Assembly (NCBI RefSeq): GCF_036227485.1
Contig: NZ_CP109479.1
Coordinates: 4,464,001 to 4,528,000 of the forward strand
Length of the DNA: 64,000 bases
Origin: Streptomyces sp. NBC_01451
GTDB taxonomy: Bacteria; Actinomycetota; Actinomycetes; Streptomycetales; Streptomycetaceae
Direction: 5' to 3'
Shown: piece after piece, positions 1 through 7,560 of the stretch
Numbering within the stretch: the first letter of the stretch is position 1
How the letters are laid out: every line of letters begins with the position of its first letter
Made by a program: the position numbers and the translations under genes
Notes under the pieces: model-generated
The model's input: only the letters and a program-made list of their open reading frames with translations
What the model was told of the DNA's origin: nothing
Database searches by the model: none

Positions 1-400
1 CGTGGTCGTGCGCGAGCGGCATGGCGACACCGGCGGTGGTGAAGGCCGCCACCGCGAGGAAGCGGCGGCGCTCAACATCGGCCCGGCCGAGGTCAGTTAC
101 GGCCACGACGGGATCTCCTTCGGCCGGCTCCTCGCCATCAGGTGCGCGTAGGCCGATCTCAGTCTGGGTGACGATTCGGCCCGTTCGGCGTGACAGGGCT
201 TCGGCGAGGTACTGGCCGGTTCGGCCGGTGGGCCAGCGGATGCCGTTCACCCAGTGGGAGACGGCCGACTTGTTCGTCTGGAGGATCTCGCCGTTCTCGG
301 CTGCGATGCGCCGGACGTCTCTCGCCAGAGCTTCGTAAGTGCAGCCGGTCGCGGAAATGGTTTCGCGCAGGCGGGAGTTGGGTTCTCTCGGCGCTGCCAC
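1..400 (-). CDS. XRE-like helix-turn-helix regulator, 3' end outside window
   Basis: Reading leftward from a GTG at 398-400, preceded by a good ribosome site (GGGAGGCGA), an open frame runs off the window edge after 133 codons. The first ~75 residues look like a cro/cI-type DNA-binding domain: a helix containing TYEALARDVRRIA, then KSAVSHWVNG as recognition helix, then a PTGRTGQYLAEALSRR stretch. After a linker comes DVERRRFLAVAAF followed by a small hydrophobic run, the layout common in Streptomyces regulators with an N-terminal HTH and a long C-terminal (often TPR) part. It is divergent from the gene at 625, so it probably controls that cassette and itself. The product is incomplete here, so the C-terminal domain is unknown. 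Confidence 0.7.
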   Translation of the reverse strand, partial: MAAPREPNSRLRETISATGCTYEALARDVRRIAAENGEILQTNKSAVSHWVNGIRWPTGRTGQYLAEALSRRTGRIVTQTEIGLRAPDGEEPAEGDPVVAVTDLGRADVERRRFLAVAAFTTAGVAMPLAHDH

Positions 401-624
401 GCTCGCCTCCCGTCCGGGGTTGTAAACCGCGTATACCGCTTCAACTGCTCCTCACCGTACCCACTGTGCGTGACGGAGTGTTCACTAGTCATCAGCCGCC
501 CGGCCCCGGTCCGACACCGTGACCAGGCTCCCCCTTCGGCCGGGCGGCCCCCGAAGTTCCGTACGCCTACACCGGGTTCGGGCATTCCTGTGCCCGGATC
601 CGGCCGATCAGAGACGGAGACACG
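401..624. promoter_or_regulatory. divergent intergenic region, putative promoters/operator
   Basis: This 224-bp stretch separates the leftward regulator from the rightward cassette. Around 420-446 there is a relatively A/T-rich, partly dyadic segment with GTATAC at its centre and GTTG/CAAC at its edges, a plausible operator for the XRE-like protein. No gene is visible. The operator role is inferred from position only. Confidence 0.35.
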
Positions 625-1374
625 GTGACCACCATCGACACCGCGGCCATCACGGTCGTACTGCCCGAGGCGTTCGACGAGCGCTGGAGCCGCCTGCCCG
701 GTATCCAGGTCGACGGCCGACGCATCATCATCGACCCGGCCGAGTACTTCTTCCGCTTCGAGTCCAGCACGTGGCTCGTCGCCGACTGGGAGCTGGTCAG
801 GTCCCAGCTCCTGAACGTGGAGGAGACGACCGAGAGCGCGGTCGAGCAGCTCGCGCTGGAGTTCATCAAGGCCCACGCCCAGTCGAACTCGGACGCCGCC
901 CGGGTGCTCGCCACCGCCTACGAGGTGTACGCGTACCTCTTCCGCGACGAGCACCTCGCCGACCTCGGCCTGCCGCAGTTCACCGCCGACCACCTGCGGA
1001 TGCTGCGCGAGGCGGCCACGCTGATGGCGCTGAACAAGGTCGAGTTGGACGGACACATCTCCAACGTCGGCCCGTGCTGGTTCTTCCCCGCCGCCACCTC
1101 CGTGGTCTTCGACCTGGACGACGAGACGGGCGGCATGCTCGACGAGGTCTACCACGGCGGCTGGTTCAACGAGCACCGCCGCATCGAGGCCATCAAGGCC
1201 CACGCCGCCCTCGGCGGACGGCTCGTGCACGGCTGCCAGTCCGTGCCGGACCAGAGCGGTGGCGTCGTGGCGCCCTACGGTGCCTCGATGACCGCCTTCC
1301 GCGACGACCTCGCCGCCTTCAAGGCCAGCTGGATCGAGCAGGTCTACGCCCACCGCGTGGCCCCGGCCGCGTAG
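625..1374 (+). CDS. conserved hypothetical protein of cargo cassette
   Basis: A 249-residue acidic soluble protein starting at a GTG preceded by GGAGAC. No signal peptide, membrane segment or enzymatic motif is recognised. A run of aromatic and acidic residues (EYFFRFESSTWLVADWELV near residues 48-66) and a central helical region (SNSDAARVLATAYEVYAYLFRDEHL) suggest an all-alpha or alpha/beta fold. It is the first gene of a rightward cassette that continues with a kinase-like protein, a methyltransferase and a HAD protein at short spacing, and it faces a divergent regulator. The function is unknown; the context suggests a substrate-binding or accessory role in the same pathway. Confidence 0.6.
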   Translation: MTTIDTAAITVVLPEAFDERWSRLPGIQVDGRRIIIDPAEYFFRFESSTWLVADWELVRSQLLNVEETTESAVEQLALEFIKAHAQSNSDAARVLATAYEVYAYLFRDEHLADLGLPQFTADHLRMLREAATLMALNKVELDGHISNVGPCWFFPAATSVVFDLDDETGGMLDEVYHGGWFNEHRRIEAIKAHAALGGRLVHGCQSVPDQSGGVVAPYGASMTAFRDDLAAFKASWIEQVYAHRVAPAA

Positions 1375-1450
1375 CACCACCGCCCTGGCTCCGGGGCGGG
1401 CCGGCACCTCTCGCCCGCCCCGGACGCCACCAACCCCCTGGAGTCCCCAC

Positions 1451-2362
1451 GTGACCGCGAACCCCAGCACCGAACTCCTCGACAACCTGCTCACCCTGGC
1501 CAGCCGGACCAGCGCCGTTCGCGAGGAGGTGCGCGTGTGGTCCATGTCCGGCGTCGAGCGTCTGACCTTCCCCGACGGCGCCACCGCCATCTTCAAGTAC
1601 GCCAAGAGGCCGTTCGACGGCGAGGACCAGGCCCTCCGGCTGGCCCACACCCTCGGTGTCCCGGTGCCCGCCGTTCGCGCCTCCGCAGTGCTGGACGGCT
1701 GGCTCGGGATGCTGCTGGAAGACCTCGGCGCTCCGATTCGCGAGGCCGACGACCTCGACGGCGCAGCCGCGGCCGTCGTCCTGCACGGCACCCGCACCGC
1801 CTCCGCCCTGCCCGTCCTGGATCAGGAACGGCTGCGCACCCTGCCGAGCCGAGCCTTGGAGCACCTCGGCCGACTCCGCAAGGCCGACCGGTGGCAGGAC
1901 GCGGCCGACGTCGAAGACGCGCTCGACCAGATCGCCCAGGCAGCTGAAGCGCGCTCGGCCGGTGCCACCGTGGCTCCTTTCGGCTGGGTGCACTCCGAGT
2001 TCCACCCCACCAGCCTCCACATCGGTCGGCACGGCTGGCGACTGCTGGACTTCGCCCGCGCCTTCACCGGCCCCGGCCTGCTCGACCTCGCCAGCTGGCA
2101 CGGCACCCTCGACGCCCCCGACCCCGTACGCCTGCGCGTTTTCCTGGACACCTACGTCACCGAAGGCGGCACCCCCGATGCCCTCGCCGAACGCGGCGGA
2201 CTGCCCGCCGAGAAGTGGGCACTGGGCTGGCACCGCATGTGGGCCGTCGAGTGGTTCATGGAGCAGTCCATCCGCTGGATCAACGACCCAGCCACCGACC
2301 CCGCCTACATCAAGGCCGTACGCCGCCACCTCACCGACGTCCTCCACCTCCTGGAGGTCTAG
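1451..2362 (+). CDS. phosphotransferase-like (APH/choline kinase fold) protein
   Basis: A 303-residue protein starting at GTG with GGAG eight bases upstream. The fold is suggested by an ATP-loop-like N-lobe (VERLTFPDGATAIFKYAKR), the motif HSEFHPTSLHIG at residues 181-192 and LLDFARAF with Asp200. In aminoglycoside/choline kinases the catalytic loop reads HGDxHxxN and the metal site is the later Asp. Here the catalytic Asp is Glu183 and the Asn is Ser188, so activity may be altered or lost. It is followed with zero spacing by the methyltransferase gene, and probably phosphorylates or binds the same small molecule. It could be a pseudokinase. Confidence 0.65.
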   Translation: MTANPSTELLDNLLTLASRTSAVREEVRVWSMSGVERLTFPDGATAIFKYAKRPFDGEDQALRLAHTLGVPVPAVRASAVLDGWLGMLLEDLGAPIREADDLDGAAAAVVLHGTRTASALPVLDQERLRTLPSRALEHLGRLRKADRWQDAADVEDALDQIAQAAEARSAGATVAPFGWVHSEFHPTSLHIGRHGWRLLDFARAFTGPGLLDLASWHGTLDAPDPVRLRVFLDTYVTEGGTPDALAERGGLPAEKWALGWHRMWAVEWFMEQSIRWINDPATDPAYIKAVRRHLTDVLHLLEV

Positions 2363-3061
2363 GTGCTCGCCGCCCAGGCGTCCCCCTGGTACGTCCACGC
2401 GTTGCAACGCACCACGGCTGCTCCCGCCGAGCCGCTGGCCGTGCCCGCCCGGATGGAATGGACAACCCGGCCCGGCAGCGGGCCCGGCGCCGAAATCCTC
2501 GGCCCGGACCTGCGCCACAAGCGACTGCTCGAACTCGGCTGCGGCTCCGGCCACAACGCCGCCCACCTCGCCACACGCTACGGCGCCCACGTCACCGGCG
2601 TCGACCTCGTCGGCCTCCAGGTCCGCCGAGCCCGCTCCCACTACGGCCGACTGAACAACCTCACCTTCGTCGCAGGCCACGCCCTGCACTACCTGCAAGC
2701 CACAGACGAGCAGTTCGACGCCATCTACTCAGTCTTCGGCGCCATCGGTCTCGTCGCCCCGGAGCTGCTGCTCCCGGCCATCGCCCAGCACCTCAAACCC
2801 GGGCGCACTCTCGTCTTCTCGGTCCCCCACCCCCAGCGCGGCGGCCTACGGCCCGCCACCGACGACCGGCCCCGCCGCGACTTCGTCACCCTCCCCGACC
2901 GCAGCCGACTACCCATCGCCCGCTGGGACTTCGACACCAACCGCTGGGAGAAACACCTCGACCGCGCCGGGCTCTGGCTCACCTCGGCCGAGGAGTTCCA
3001 CGACGCGCGCCACGGTGGCCGCTGGCCGACCACTCTCCTCATCACCGCGCGCAAGCTCTGA
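2363..3061 (+). CDS. class I SAM-dependent methyltransferase
   Basis: A 232-residue protein whose GTG start directly follows the stop of the kinase-like gene; the ribosome site GGAGG lies inside that gene's end, indicating translational coupling. Motif I, LLELGCGSGHNAAHLA (ELGCGSG at residues 57-63), binds S-adenosylmethionine and is followed by VTGVDLVGLQ, whose Asp contacts the ribose. IYSVFGAIGLV fits motif IV and FSVPHPQRGG fits the region after motif VI. It resembles small-molecule methyltransferases rather than rRNA or DNA enzymes, because it lacks NPPY or DPPY. The substrate is unknown. It is the third gene of the cassette. Confidence 0.8.
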   Translation: MLAAQASPWYVHALQRTTAAPAEPLAVPARMEWTTRPGSGPGAEILGPDLRHKRLLELGCGSGHNAAHLATRYGAHVTGVDLVGLQVRRARSHYGRLNNLTFVAGHALHYLQATDEQFDAIYSVFGAIGLVAPELLLPAIAQHLKPGRTLVFSVPHPQRGGLRPATDDRPRRDFVTLPDRSRLPIARWDFDTNRWEKHLDRAGLWLTSAEEFHDARHGGRWPTTLLITARKL

Positions 3062-3092
3062 CCCCCCACCCCGGCTCCCCTGGGAGAAACCG

Positions 3093-3671
3093 ATGCGCCC
3101 GCCCTACCTGCTCCTCGACGTCGACGGCGTCCTCATACCCTTCCCGGACGCTGACGGTGCCAGTCCGGCAAGCCACAACCGGCACGATGTCGTGCCTGCT
3201 GACCGGAGCGCTGACAACCCGGTCACCATCTGGCTCAACCCCGCGCATGGCCCCTTGCTCATGCAGGTGATCCGGACTGGCCTGGTCACCCCCGTCTGGT
3301 GCACCAGCTGGCGCCACGACGCCACCACTCTGATCGGACCGCTCCTCGGCCTCCCGACCCTGCCGTACGTCGACCTACCACGCCCTCAGATCACCACCAG
3401 CCACCCCAACGGGTACCTGTGGAAACGCGACCACGTCCACACCTGGCTCGGCGACGCGCCCGTCATCTGGATCGACGACGACTTCACCAACCCCGACCAC
3501 GAATGGGCCGTAGAGCGCACCGCCCGCGGCCGGGCGACCACGCTCGTCCAGCCTGATCCCCACGTCGGGCTGCTTGCCGAGCACCTGGTCGAGGTCCTGG
3601 CGTGGGCGGCACTGTTGCCCGGTGCACGGGCCGATGCCTCAGCCGTTCCACGTGAAGCCGAAGCCGCATAG
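3093..3671 (+). CDS. HAD-like hydrolase domain protein (SAK-type HAD)
   Basis: A 192-residue protein beginning MRPPYLLLDVDGVL; this ATG has GGGAG just upstream. Asp9 and Asp11 form the HAD motif DxDGV, and WIDDDFTNPDHEW (about residues 126-138) supplies the acidic motif IV. A VTPVWCTSW segment gives a motif II-like Thr/Ser region. The overall look (short, no large cap) is that of the HAD domain associated with Swiss Army Knife RNA-repair proteins and related actinobacterial stand-alone proteins. It is the last gene of the cassette, 31 bp after the methyltransferase. Phosphatase or nucleotidase activity is expected, but the substrate is unknown. Confidence 0.65.
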   Translation: MRPPYLLLDVDGVLIPFPDADGASPASHNRHDVVPADRSADNPVTIWLNPAHGPLLMQVIRTGLVTPVWCTSWRHDATTLIGPLLGLPTLPYVDLPRPQITTSHPNGYLWKRDHVHTWLGDAPVIWIDDDFTNPDHEWAVERTARGRATTLVQPDPHVGLLAEHLVEVLAWAALLPGARADASAVPREAEAA

Positions 3672-3774
3672 CGGAGACAGGGTCACAGGAAGCGCTGGTG
3701 ACCTCGCCACCCCGAAAGGTGAGGGCACTGTTCCAGCTTGGCAGGGCCAGCCAGGCAGACGAAATGCTTCCCGC

Positions 3775-5490
3775 CTAGCGGCTCTGTCGATGCCTCTGTT
3801 CAGCAGTTGTCGCCGCCACCGGTGAGGGCTGGGGCCCACGGCCCTGCTGGGCAGGCGTCGAGCCCGCAACGGTCGAGCGTCGGCGAGCGGCCTCGGCACG
3901 ACGGTTGGGTACCGGGTTTCGGCCGGTGTGCTGGATGCGGGTGACGAGCACTCGGGCGGGTTGACGGGCAGTGTCCAATTCGCGCTGAGCAGCCGCCTCC
4001 TTGAGAAGCTGATGGGGTTGATGGCCGCGGGCTTCGGCATCGGCGAGGACGGCGGCGAGCGCCGGCCAGTCCAGGTCGGCAAGGATCCGCTCAGCATGGT
4101 CTGGGACAGCTACTCGCACATCGCTGACCAGAACGCGACGCCCGTCCTCCCAGGGAGGACGGGCTGCAAGTTCGGCGAGCACAGGAACAAGCGCATAGTC
4201 GGCGGCTGTCTGAAGGTGCTGGACGGCCTGGCGGGCGGCGTCGGTCTGCTGAGCGTGGCTTTTCGCCTCGTGCCAGCGCCCAGCGACAATCGCGGCCCAG
4301 ACCAGAGCTGCGATCAAGGCAGCCAGCGCGCTGCCGTCGGGGCCGGTGGCGGTGTGGACGATGTCACGTGCCGCGCTGCGCAGGGCGTGGGCGGCACGGT
4401 CTTCCGCCCGGACCTGGGACCGCTGGGCTCGGGCGAACGCCCTTGAGGCGGCTTGGAGTTCTGGGCGCAGGTTGTCGGGAGCCTGCTGGGCGGTGGCCTC
4501 GATCAGCTCGCCGAGGCCAGCGATGTGGGCCTGCGCGTGGGAGTCGTCGGCGAGGTCGGCGTGGAGGGTGTCGAGGGCATCGGTGGCTTGCTGCCAGGGG
4601 GTGCTGGGGCGGTTGCGGCGGGCGGTGGGGTACTCCTCCGGCACGGTGTTTTCCAGGCGGGCCTGAAGCCTGGGCAGGGTGAGGTCGGGGGCGATCCTCT
4701 TGCCCGGGTGGAAGATCTGTTCACCCTTGCTGTTGAGGTCACCGGGGCGACCGGCGGCGTAGCCGAGAAGATCTCCCGACGGGCCGCGCCTGGCCTTGAT
4801 CAGGATGCCGTCGGCTTCGAGATAGGCCAGTAGCTCCTCGGCGGTCTTGGTGTGAGGGATGGCAGCGCGGATGCGGTCTTCGAGCCACGCAGGGCTGGTC
4901 TGCTCCCAACCGAGCCGTTTGGCCTTGTGCATCTCGGCCTGGGTGGGGCGGCGCTCGCCGGTGCGATCACCCTTCTTCAAGCGGCGCAGCCCGTAGTCCT
5001 TCTCGATCTCGCGGCAGGCGTCGCCGACGCGGAGGCCGCTGTCGTGGAGCTTGGGACGCCGTCCGTCTTCGCGGACGGTGGTGGCGAGGATGTGGATGTG
5101 GTCGTCGGCGTGGCGTACCGCGATCCAGCGGCAGCCCAGGTCGTCACCGGCCGGGGCAATGCCGGCGGCCTGGACGATGCGCTGGGCGATCTCGCCCCAC
5201 TCGGCATCGGAGAGGTGGCGGTCCTCGGGGGCAGCGCGGACAGGGCAGTGCCAGACGTGGTCGGTGACCGGCTTGCCGAACTCGCCGTTGCGCAAGGAGA
5301 CCGGCTCGTCGAGGTAGTGGCCGAGTTGGGTGAGGGTGGCGTTCTCGTCGCGGCCGGGGTCGGGCATGCCGAGCATCGCGAAACCCGCCACGATGTGCGG
5401 GTCGAAGTGCTCGTCGTGGGTTCCGCGGCCGTAGAGGTACGCGAGCAGGCCCCGGGTGTTGGCCCCGGCTGGCTTGATGGCGGCAATCAT
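3775..5490 (-). CDS. MobA/VirD2-type relaxase
   Basis: A 571-residue mobilization nuclease. The N-terminus (MIAAIKPAGANTRGLLAYLYG) is the standard start of actinobacterial relaxases, and the metal-binding three-His motif is HADDHIHI with His127, His131 and His133. A conserved segment after it (DACREIEKDYGLRRL) also fits the family. The enzyme nicks one strand at oriT and stays covalently bound to lead DNA transfer. The C-terminal half is helical and charged, lacks an obvious helicase or primase domain and probably contacts DNA or a partner's coupling protein. It starts 5 bp after the MobC gene, so the two form one operon. No coupling protein (TraB/FtsK or TraG) is visible in the window. Confidence 0.88.
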   Translation of the reverse strand: MIAAIKPAGANTRGLLAYLYGRGTHDEHFDPHIVAGFAMLGMPDPGRDENATLTQLGHYLDEPVSLRNGEFGKPVTDHVWHCPVRAAPEDRHLSDAEWGEIAQRIVQAAGIAPAGDDLGCRWIAVRHADDHIHILATTVREDGRRPKLHDSGLRVGDACREIEKDYGLRRLKKGDRTGERRPTQAEMHKAKRLGWEQTSPAWLEDRIRAAIPHTKTAEELLAYLEADGILIKARRGPSGDLLGYAAGRPGDLNSKGEQIFHPGKRIAPDLTLPRLQARLENTVPEEYPTARRNRPSTPWQQATDALDTLHADLADDSHAQAHIAGLGELIEATAQQAPDNLRPELQAASRAFARAQRSQVRAEDRAAHALRSAARDIVHTATGPDGSALAALIAALVWAAIVAGRWHEAKSHAQQTDAARQAVQHLQTAADYALVPVLAELAARPPWEDGRRVLVSDVRVAVPDHAERILADLDWPALAAVLADAEARGHQPHQLLKEAAAQRELDTARQPARVLVTRIQHTGRNPVPNRRAEAARRRSTVAGSTPAQQGRGPQPSPVAATTAEQRHRQSR

Positions 5491-5495
5491 GTTGT

Positions 5496-6221
5496 TCAGA
5501 CCTCGCTCGGGTCGGCGGGCTCGCGCAGGGCCTCGGCGATCAGCTCCAGCAGGTCGTGGAGTTCGTCCAGACGCTGACGTATGTCGGGTGGGGTGTGGTC
5601 GCTGTTGAGGGCGCGGGCGATCTGGTTGACGTTGACGCCGATCCGGTTGAGCTGGCGCAGGACCTGGGCGCGGAACATGTGGGTGCGGCGGCGGTCCTCG
5701 GACAGGGGCAGGTTGGCGGTGAACCGGCCGGTGACGAAGGCGAGGACGATGTCGGCGGCGAAGCCGGAGTCGCCCTTGTACCCGTGCTCGGCGGATGCCT
5801 CCTGGAGCTGGGTGTGCTCATCGCCGGTGAAACGCAGCGGGCCGACGCGCACGACCCGCTTGGTGCCGGTGAAGCGACGGATCGTGGGCTGCACGCTCTG
5901 CACGGCAGGCTCGCCGGCCGCAGCAGCTGCGGTGTCGGCGGGGCGCAGGACGGCTTGCTGGACGGAGTGAAGCGTGTCCAGGTCGGAGCCGCCCTCGGCC
6001 CCGACCCCCTGGTCCGGCGCCCCCTGGCGCCGGACCGTCTCCGCCACCCCCGGGGCGGAGACCCCCGAAGACCGGCCATGAGTCGGACTCGGGGTACTAC
6101 TGGCTCCGCCAGGGGCAGCCCATCCGAACGCCTGCCGCAAACGCCCCAGCAGCGTAGGGGACTTCACCTGAGGCAGGGGATCCTCGGGAGTGCGGTCGGG
6201 GTGGTTCGGGTGGTATGCCAC
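5496..6221 (-). CDS. mobC: MobC-family relaxosome accessory protein
   Basis: A 241-residue protein if read from the GTG at 6221, chosen because CGGAG lies eight bases upstream; an in-frame ATG 27 codons earlier has no ribosome site. The N-terminal half is Pro/Ser/Gly-rich and probably disordered. The C-terminal ~120 residues form the MobC domain: RFTGDEHTQLQEASAEHG and the signature QLNRIGVNVNQIARALN, followed by an amphipathic helix. MobC proteins bind near oriT, open the DNA and recruit the relaxase, whose gene follows after 5 bp. The 173-bp region upstream carries a DnaA-box dyad and a long inverted repeat. Confidence 0.82.
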   Translation of the reverse strand: MAYHPNHPDRTPEDPLPQVKSPTLLGRLRQAFGWAAPGGASSTPSPTHGRSSGVSAPGVAETVRRQGAPDQGVGAEGGSDLDTLHSVQQAVLRPADTAAAAAGEPAVQSVQPTIRRFTGTKRVVRVGPLRFTGDEHTQLQEASAEHGYKGDSGFAADIVLAFVTGRFTANLPLSEDRRRTHMFRAQVLRQLNRIGVNVNQIARALNSDHTPPDIRQRLDELHDLLELIAEALREPADPSEV

Positions 6222-6300
6222 GAGTTGTTCTCCGGAAGTGGTCGCAAGGGCAGGTGGGGCGCCGGGGAGGGGTCGGCAGGGTGTTGGTGATCGGCACCCC

Positions 6301-6318
6301 ATCCACAGGTGTGGATAA
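6301..6318. promoter_or_regulatory. inverted repeat containing a perfect DnaA box
   Basis: ATCCAC and GTGGAT flank AGGT, and the right half extends to TGTGGATAA, the complement of the classical DnaA box TTATCCACA, at 6310-6318. It lies in the non-coding region upstream of mobC. It may be a DnaA site serving replication of the element, or only an operator. One box alone is weak evidence. Confidence 0.4.
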
Positions 6319-6350
6319 ACGGAAGACGGGTGGGGCGGTGGCCGACTGGC

Positions 6351-6382
6351 CGGGGTGACCGGAAACGGTTCCGGCGACCCCG
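6351..6382. other. inverted repeat, oriT or terminator candidate
   Basis: CGGGGT-GA-CCGGAA-ACGG-TTCCGG-CG-ACCCCG forms a hairpin of six plus six pairs around a two-base mismatch, with a four-base loop. It sits 13 bp past the stop of the DUF2637 gene and 130 bp upstream of mobC. Both an oriT hairpin beside the relaxase operon and a terminator of the upstream gene are possible; no T-run follows on either strand. Confidence 0.4.
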
Positions 6383-6394
6383 TCGGGATTCCGG

Positions 6395-7132
6395 TCAGTT
6401 GCTGTCCGGACCTGTTCCAGCAGCTTCGATTTCGGGCCGGAGGATCTCCATCACCTCGGTCTGCCTCTCACTGCCGATCGTCAATTCCCTGTCTTTGACG
6501 GCCTTCCGGAGAAGGGACCGGCTGAGCGTGCCGTGCTCAGCGATAGCGATCCGGCCGATCTCCACAAGTTCCTCAACCGTGGCGCTTGCAGGACGGCCAC
6601 CGCGCGGCTTGCTCTCCGAAACCCGGAGCGGTGGTTCCGGCGGCCCGGCGAACGTGGTCGCCACCATGTCGGTGGGCTGTACGGAAGGGGTGTCCGCATG
6701 GCCTGCGGGTTGATCGACGAGCTGGTGGATCTGCCGCATCAGGACGCCGAAGGCCAGCAGCGCAGCGGTCGGGGGAACCGCGGCGACCACGTAGTCGAGC
6801 AGGGGCACGGCGCCGGTGCCACCCGTGCCGCTGACACCGGCCACGTTGAGCGCGATGGAGCCGACCGATCCGGTGGCCGTGAGAGCGATCGCCCCCTTGT
6901 CGGTCACCCGGCGCAGGCCCGCGCGGAGCATGAGCAGTTCGCCCGCGACGATGAACGCGTCCAGGGTCGCCGGCCAGGCCCACTGGCGGGCCGGGGAGCT
7001 CTTGAGGCCGTGTTGTCCGGCGACCTCGGCGAGATGCGCGTACGAGAGCCAGAACCCGCCGGCCGTGAGGACCACGATGACCACGCCCGCTGCGATGAGC
7101 GTGAATTGCTCGGCAGCCTGCTTGGTCAGCAT
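6395..7132 (-). CDS. DUF2637 membrane protein (Spd-like)
   Basis: A 245-residue protein starting MLTKQAAEQFT, with GAGGGA at proper spacing. Four hydrophobic segments are visible in the first ~135 residues: FTLIAAGVVIVVLTAGGFWL, WPATLDAFIVAGELLML, a GAIALTATGSVGSIALNVAG segment and LLDYVVAAVPPTAALLAFGVL. This is the DUF2637 layout (W-A-W-P-A-x-L-D core) found widely on actinomycete plasmids and integrative elements. The C-terminal ~100 residues are soluble and end in a helical region resembling a small DNA-binding domain (SLLRKAVKDRELTIGSERQTEVM). Its role is probably in intramycelial spread or conjugation, inferred from family context. Confidence 0.75.
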   Translation of the reverse strand: MLTKQAAEQFTLIAAGVVIVVLTAGGFWLSYAHLAEVAGQHGLKSSPARQWAWPATLDAFIVAGELLMLRAGLRRVTDKGAIALTATGSVGSIALNVAGVSGTGGTGAVPLLDYVVAAVPPTAALLAFGVLMRQIHQLVDQPAGHADTPSVQPTDMVATTFAGPPEPPLRVSESKPRGGRPASATVEELVEIGRIAIAEHGTLSRSLLRKAVKDRELTIGSERQTEVMEILRPEIEAAGTGPDSN

Positions 7133-7560
7133 CGGCCGTCCCTCGTCGAGGCGGTTGTCCTGGCGGCTGGAGGTGGAGAGCTTGGTCAAGCGGGGTTCTC
7201 CTGGGCGTTGGCGGTGTGGTCCGTCCTTGCCGTCTTGGCCGTTGCAGGCGCAGGTCAGGGCAGGTACGGCATGGGGTTCGGTCTGCCGTCCCGGCCGATG
7301 CCGGAGGCGTTCTCCGACCTGTTCGGCCGGGACGGCGTAGTGGTGTGGTGCCGTCCCGGCGGCTGACGCCTTGGCCTGCGGCGATACGGCGGGGACGCAC
7401 GGGACGGCACAAGACGGATCGGGACGTGGTCCCGGCCAGACAGCGCGCTCATCATGATCGCGTTGCCGTCTTGGCCCCGGTTGCCGTCTTGTCTGCATGC
7501 CGTTTGACCTGCGAGATCACGGCAGGGACGGCAGGGACGGCCACCCGGGGGGTGCGGGGC
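7133..7560. other. non-coding region holding an iteron-like repeat cluster, candidate element origin
   Basis: No convincing gene lies in these 428 bp. At least nine copies of a TTGCCGTC(T/C)(T/C)GG-like motif occur in both orientations. TTGCCGTCTTGGCC occurs exactly twice (7227-7240, 7463-7476), with related copies at 7283-7296, 7348-7360 and 7481-7493, inverted copies at 7325-7337 and 7401-7410, and two tandem inverted copies at 7525-7542. Such clustering of a 9-14 bp motif next to a replication-type ATPase gene resembles the iterons of plasmid or integrative-element origins. It also forms the leader of the DUF2637 gene. Confidence 0.45.

Noticed and set aside
247..1797. 516-codon open frame on the minus strand
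   Set aside because: Runs antisense to the cassette genes, and the real leftward gene at 1-400 uses another frame with a ribosome site and an HTH.
3645..3662. second parS-like sequence (TTCCACGTGAAGCC)
   Set aside because: Several mismatches from the GTTTCACGTGAAAC consensus, and it lies inside the HAD gene end.
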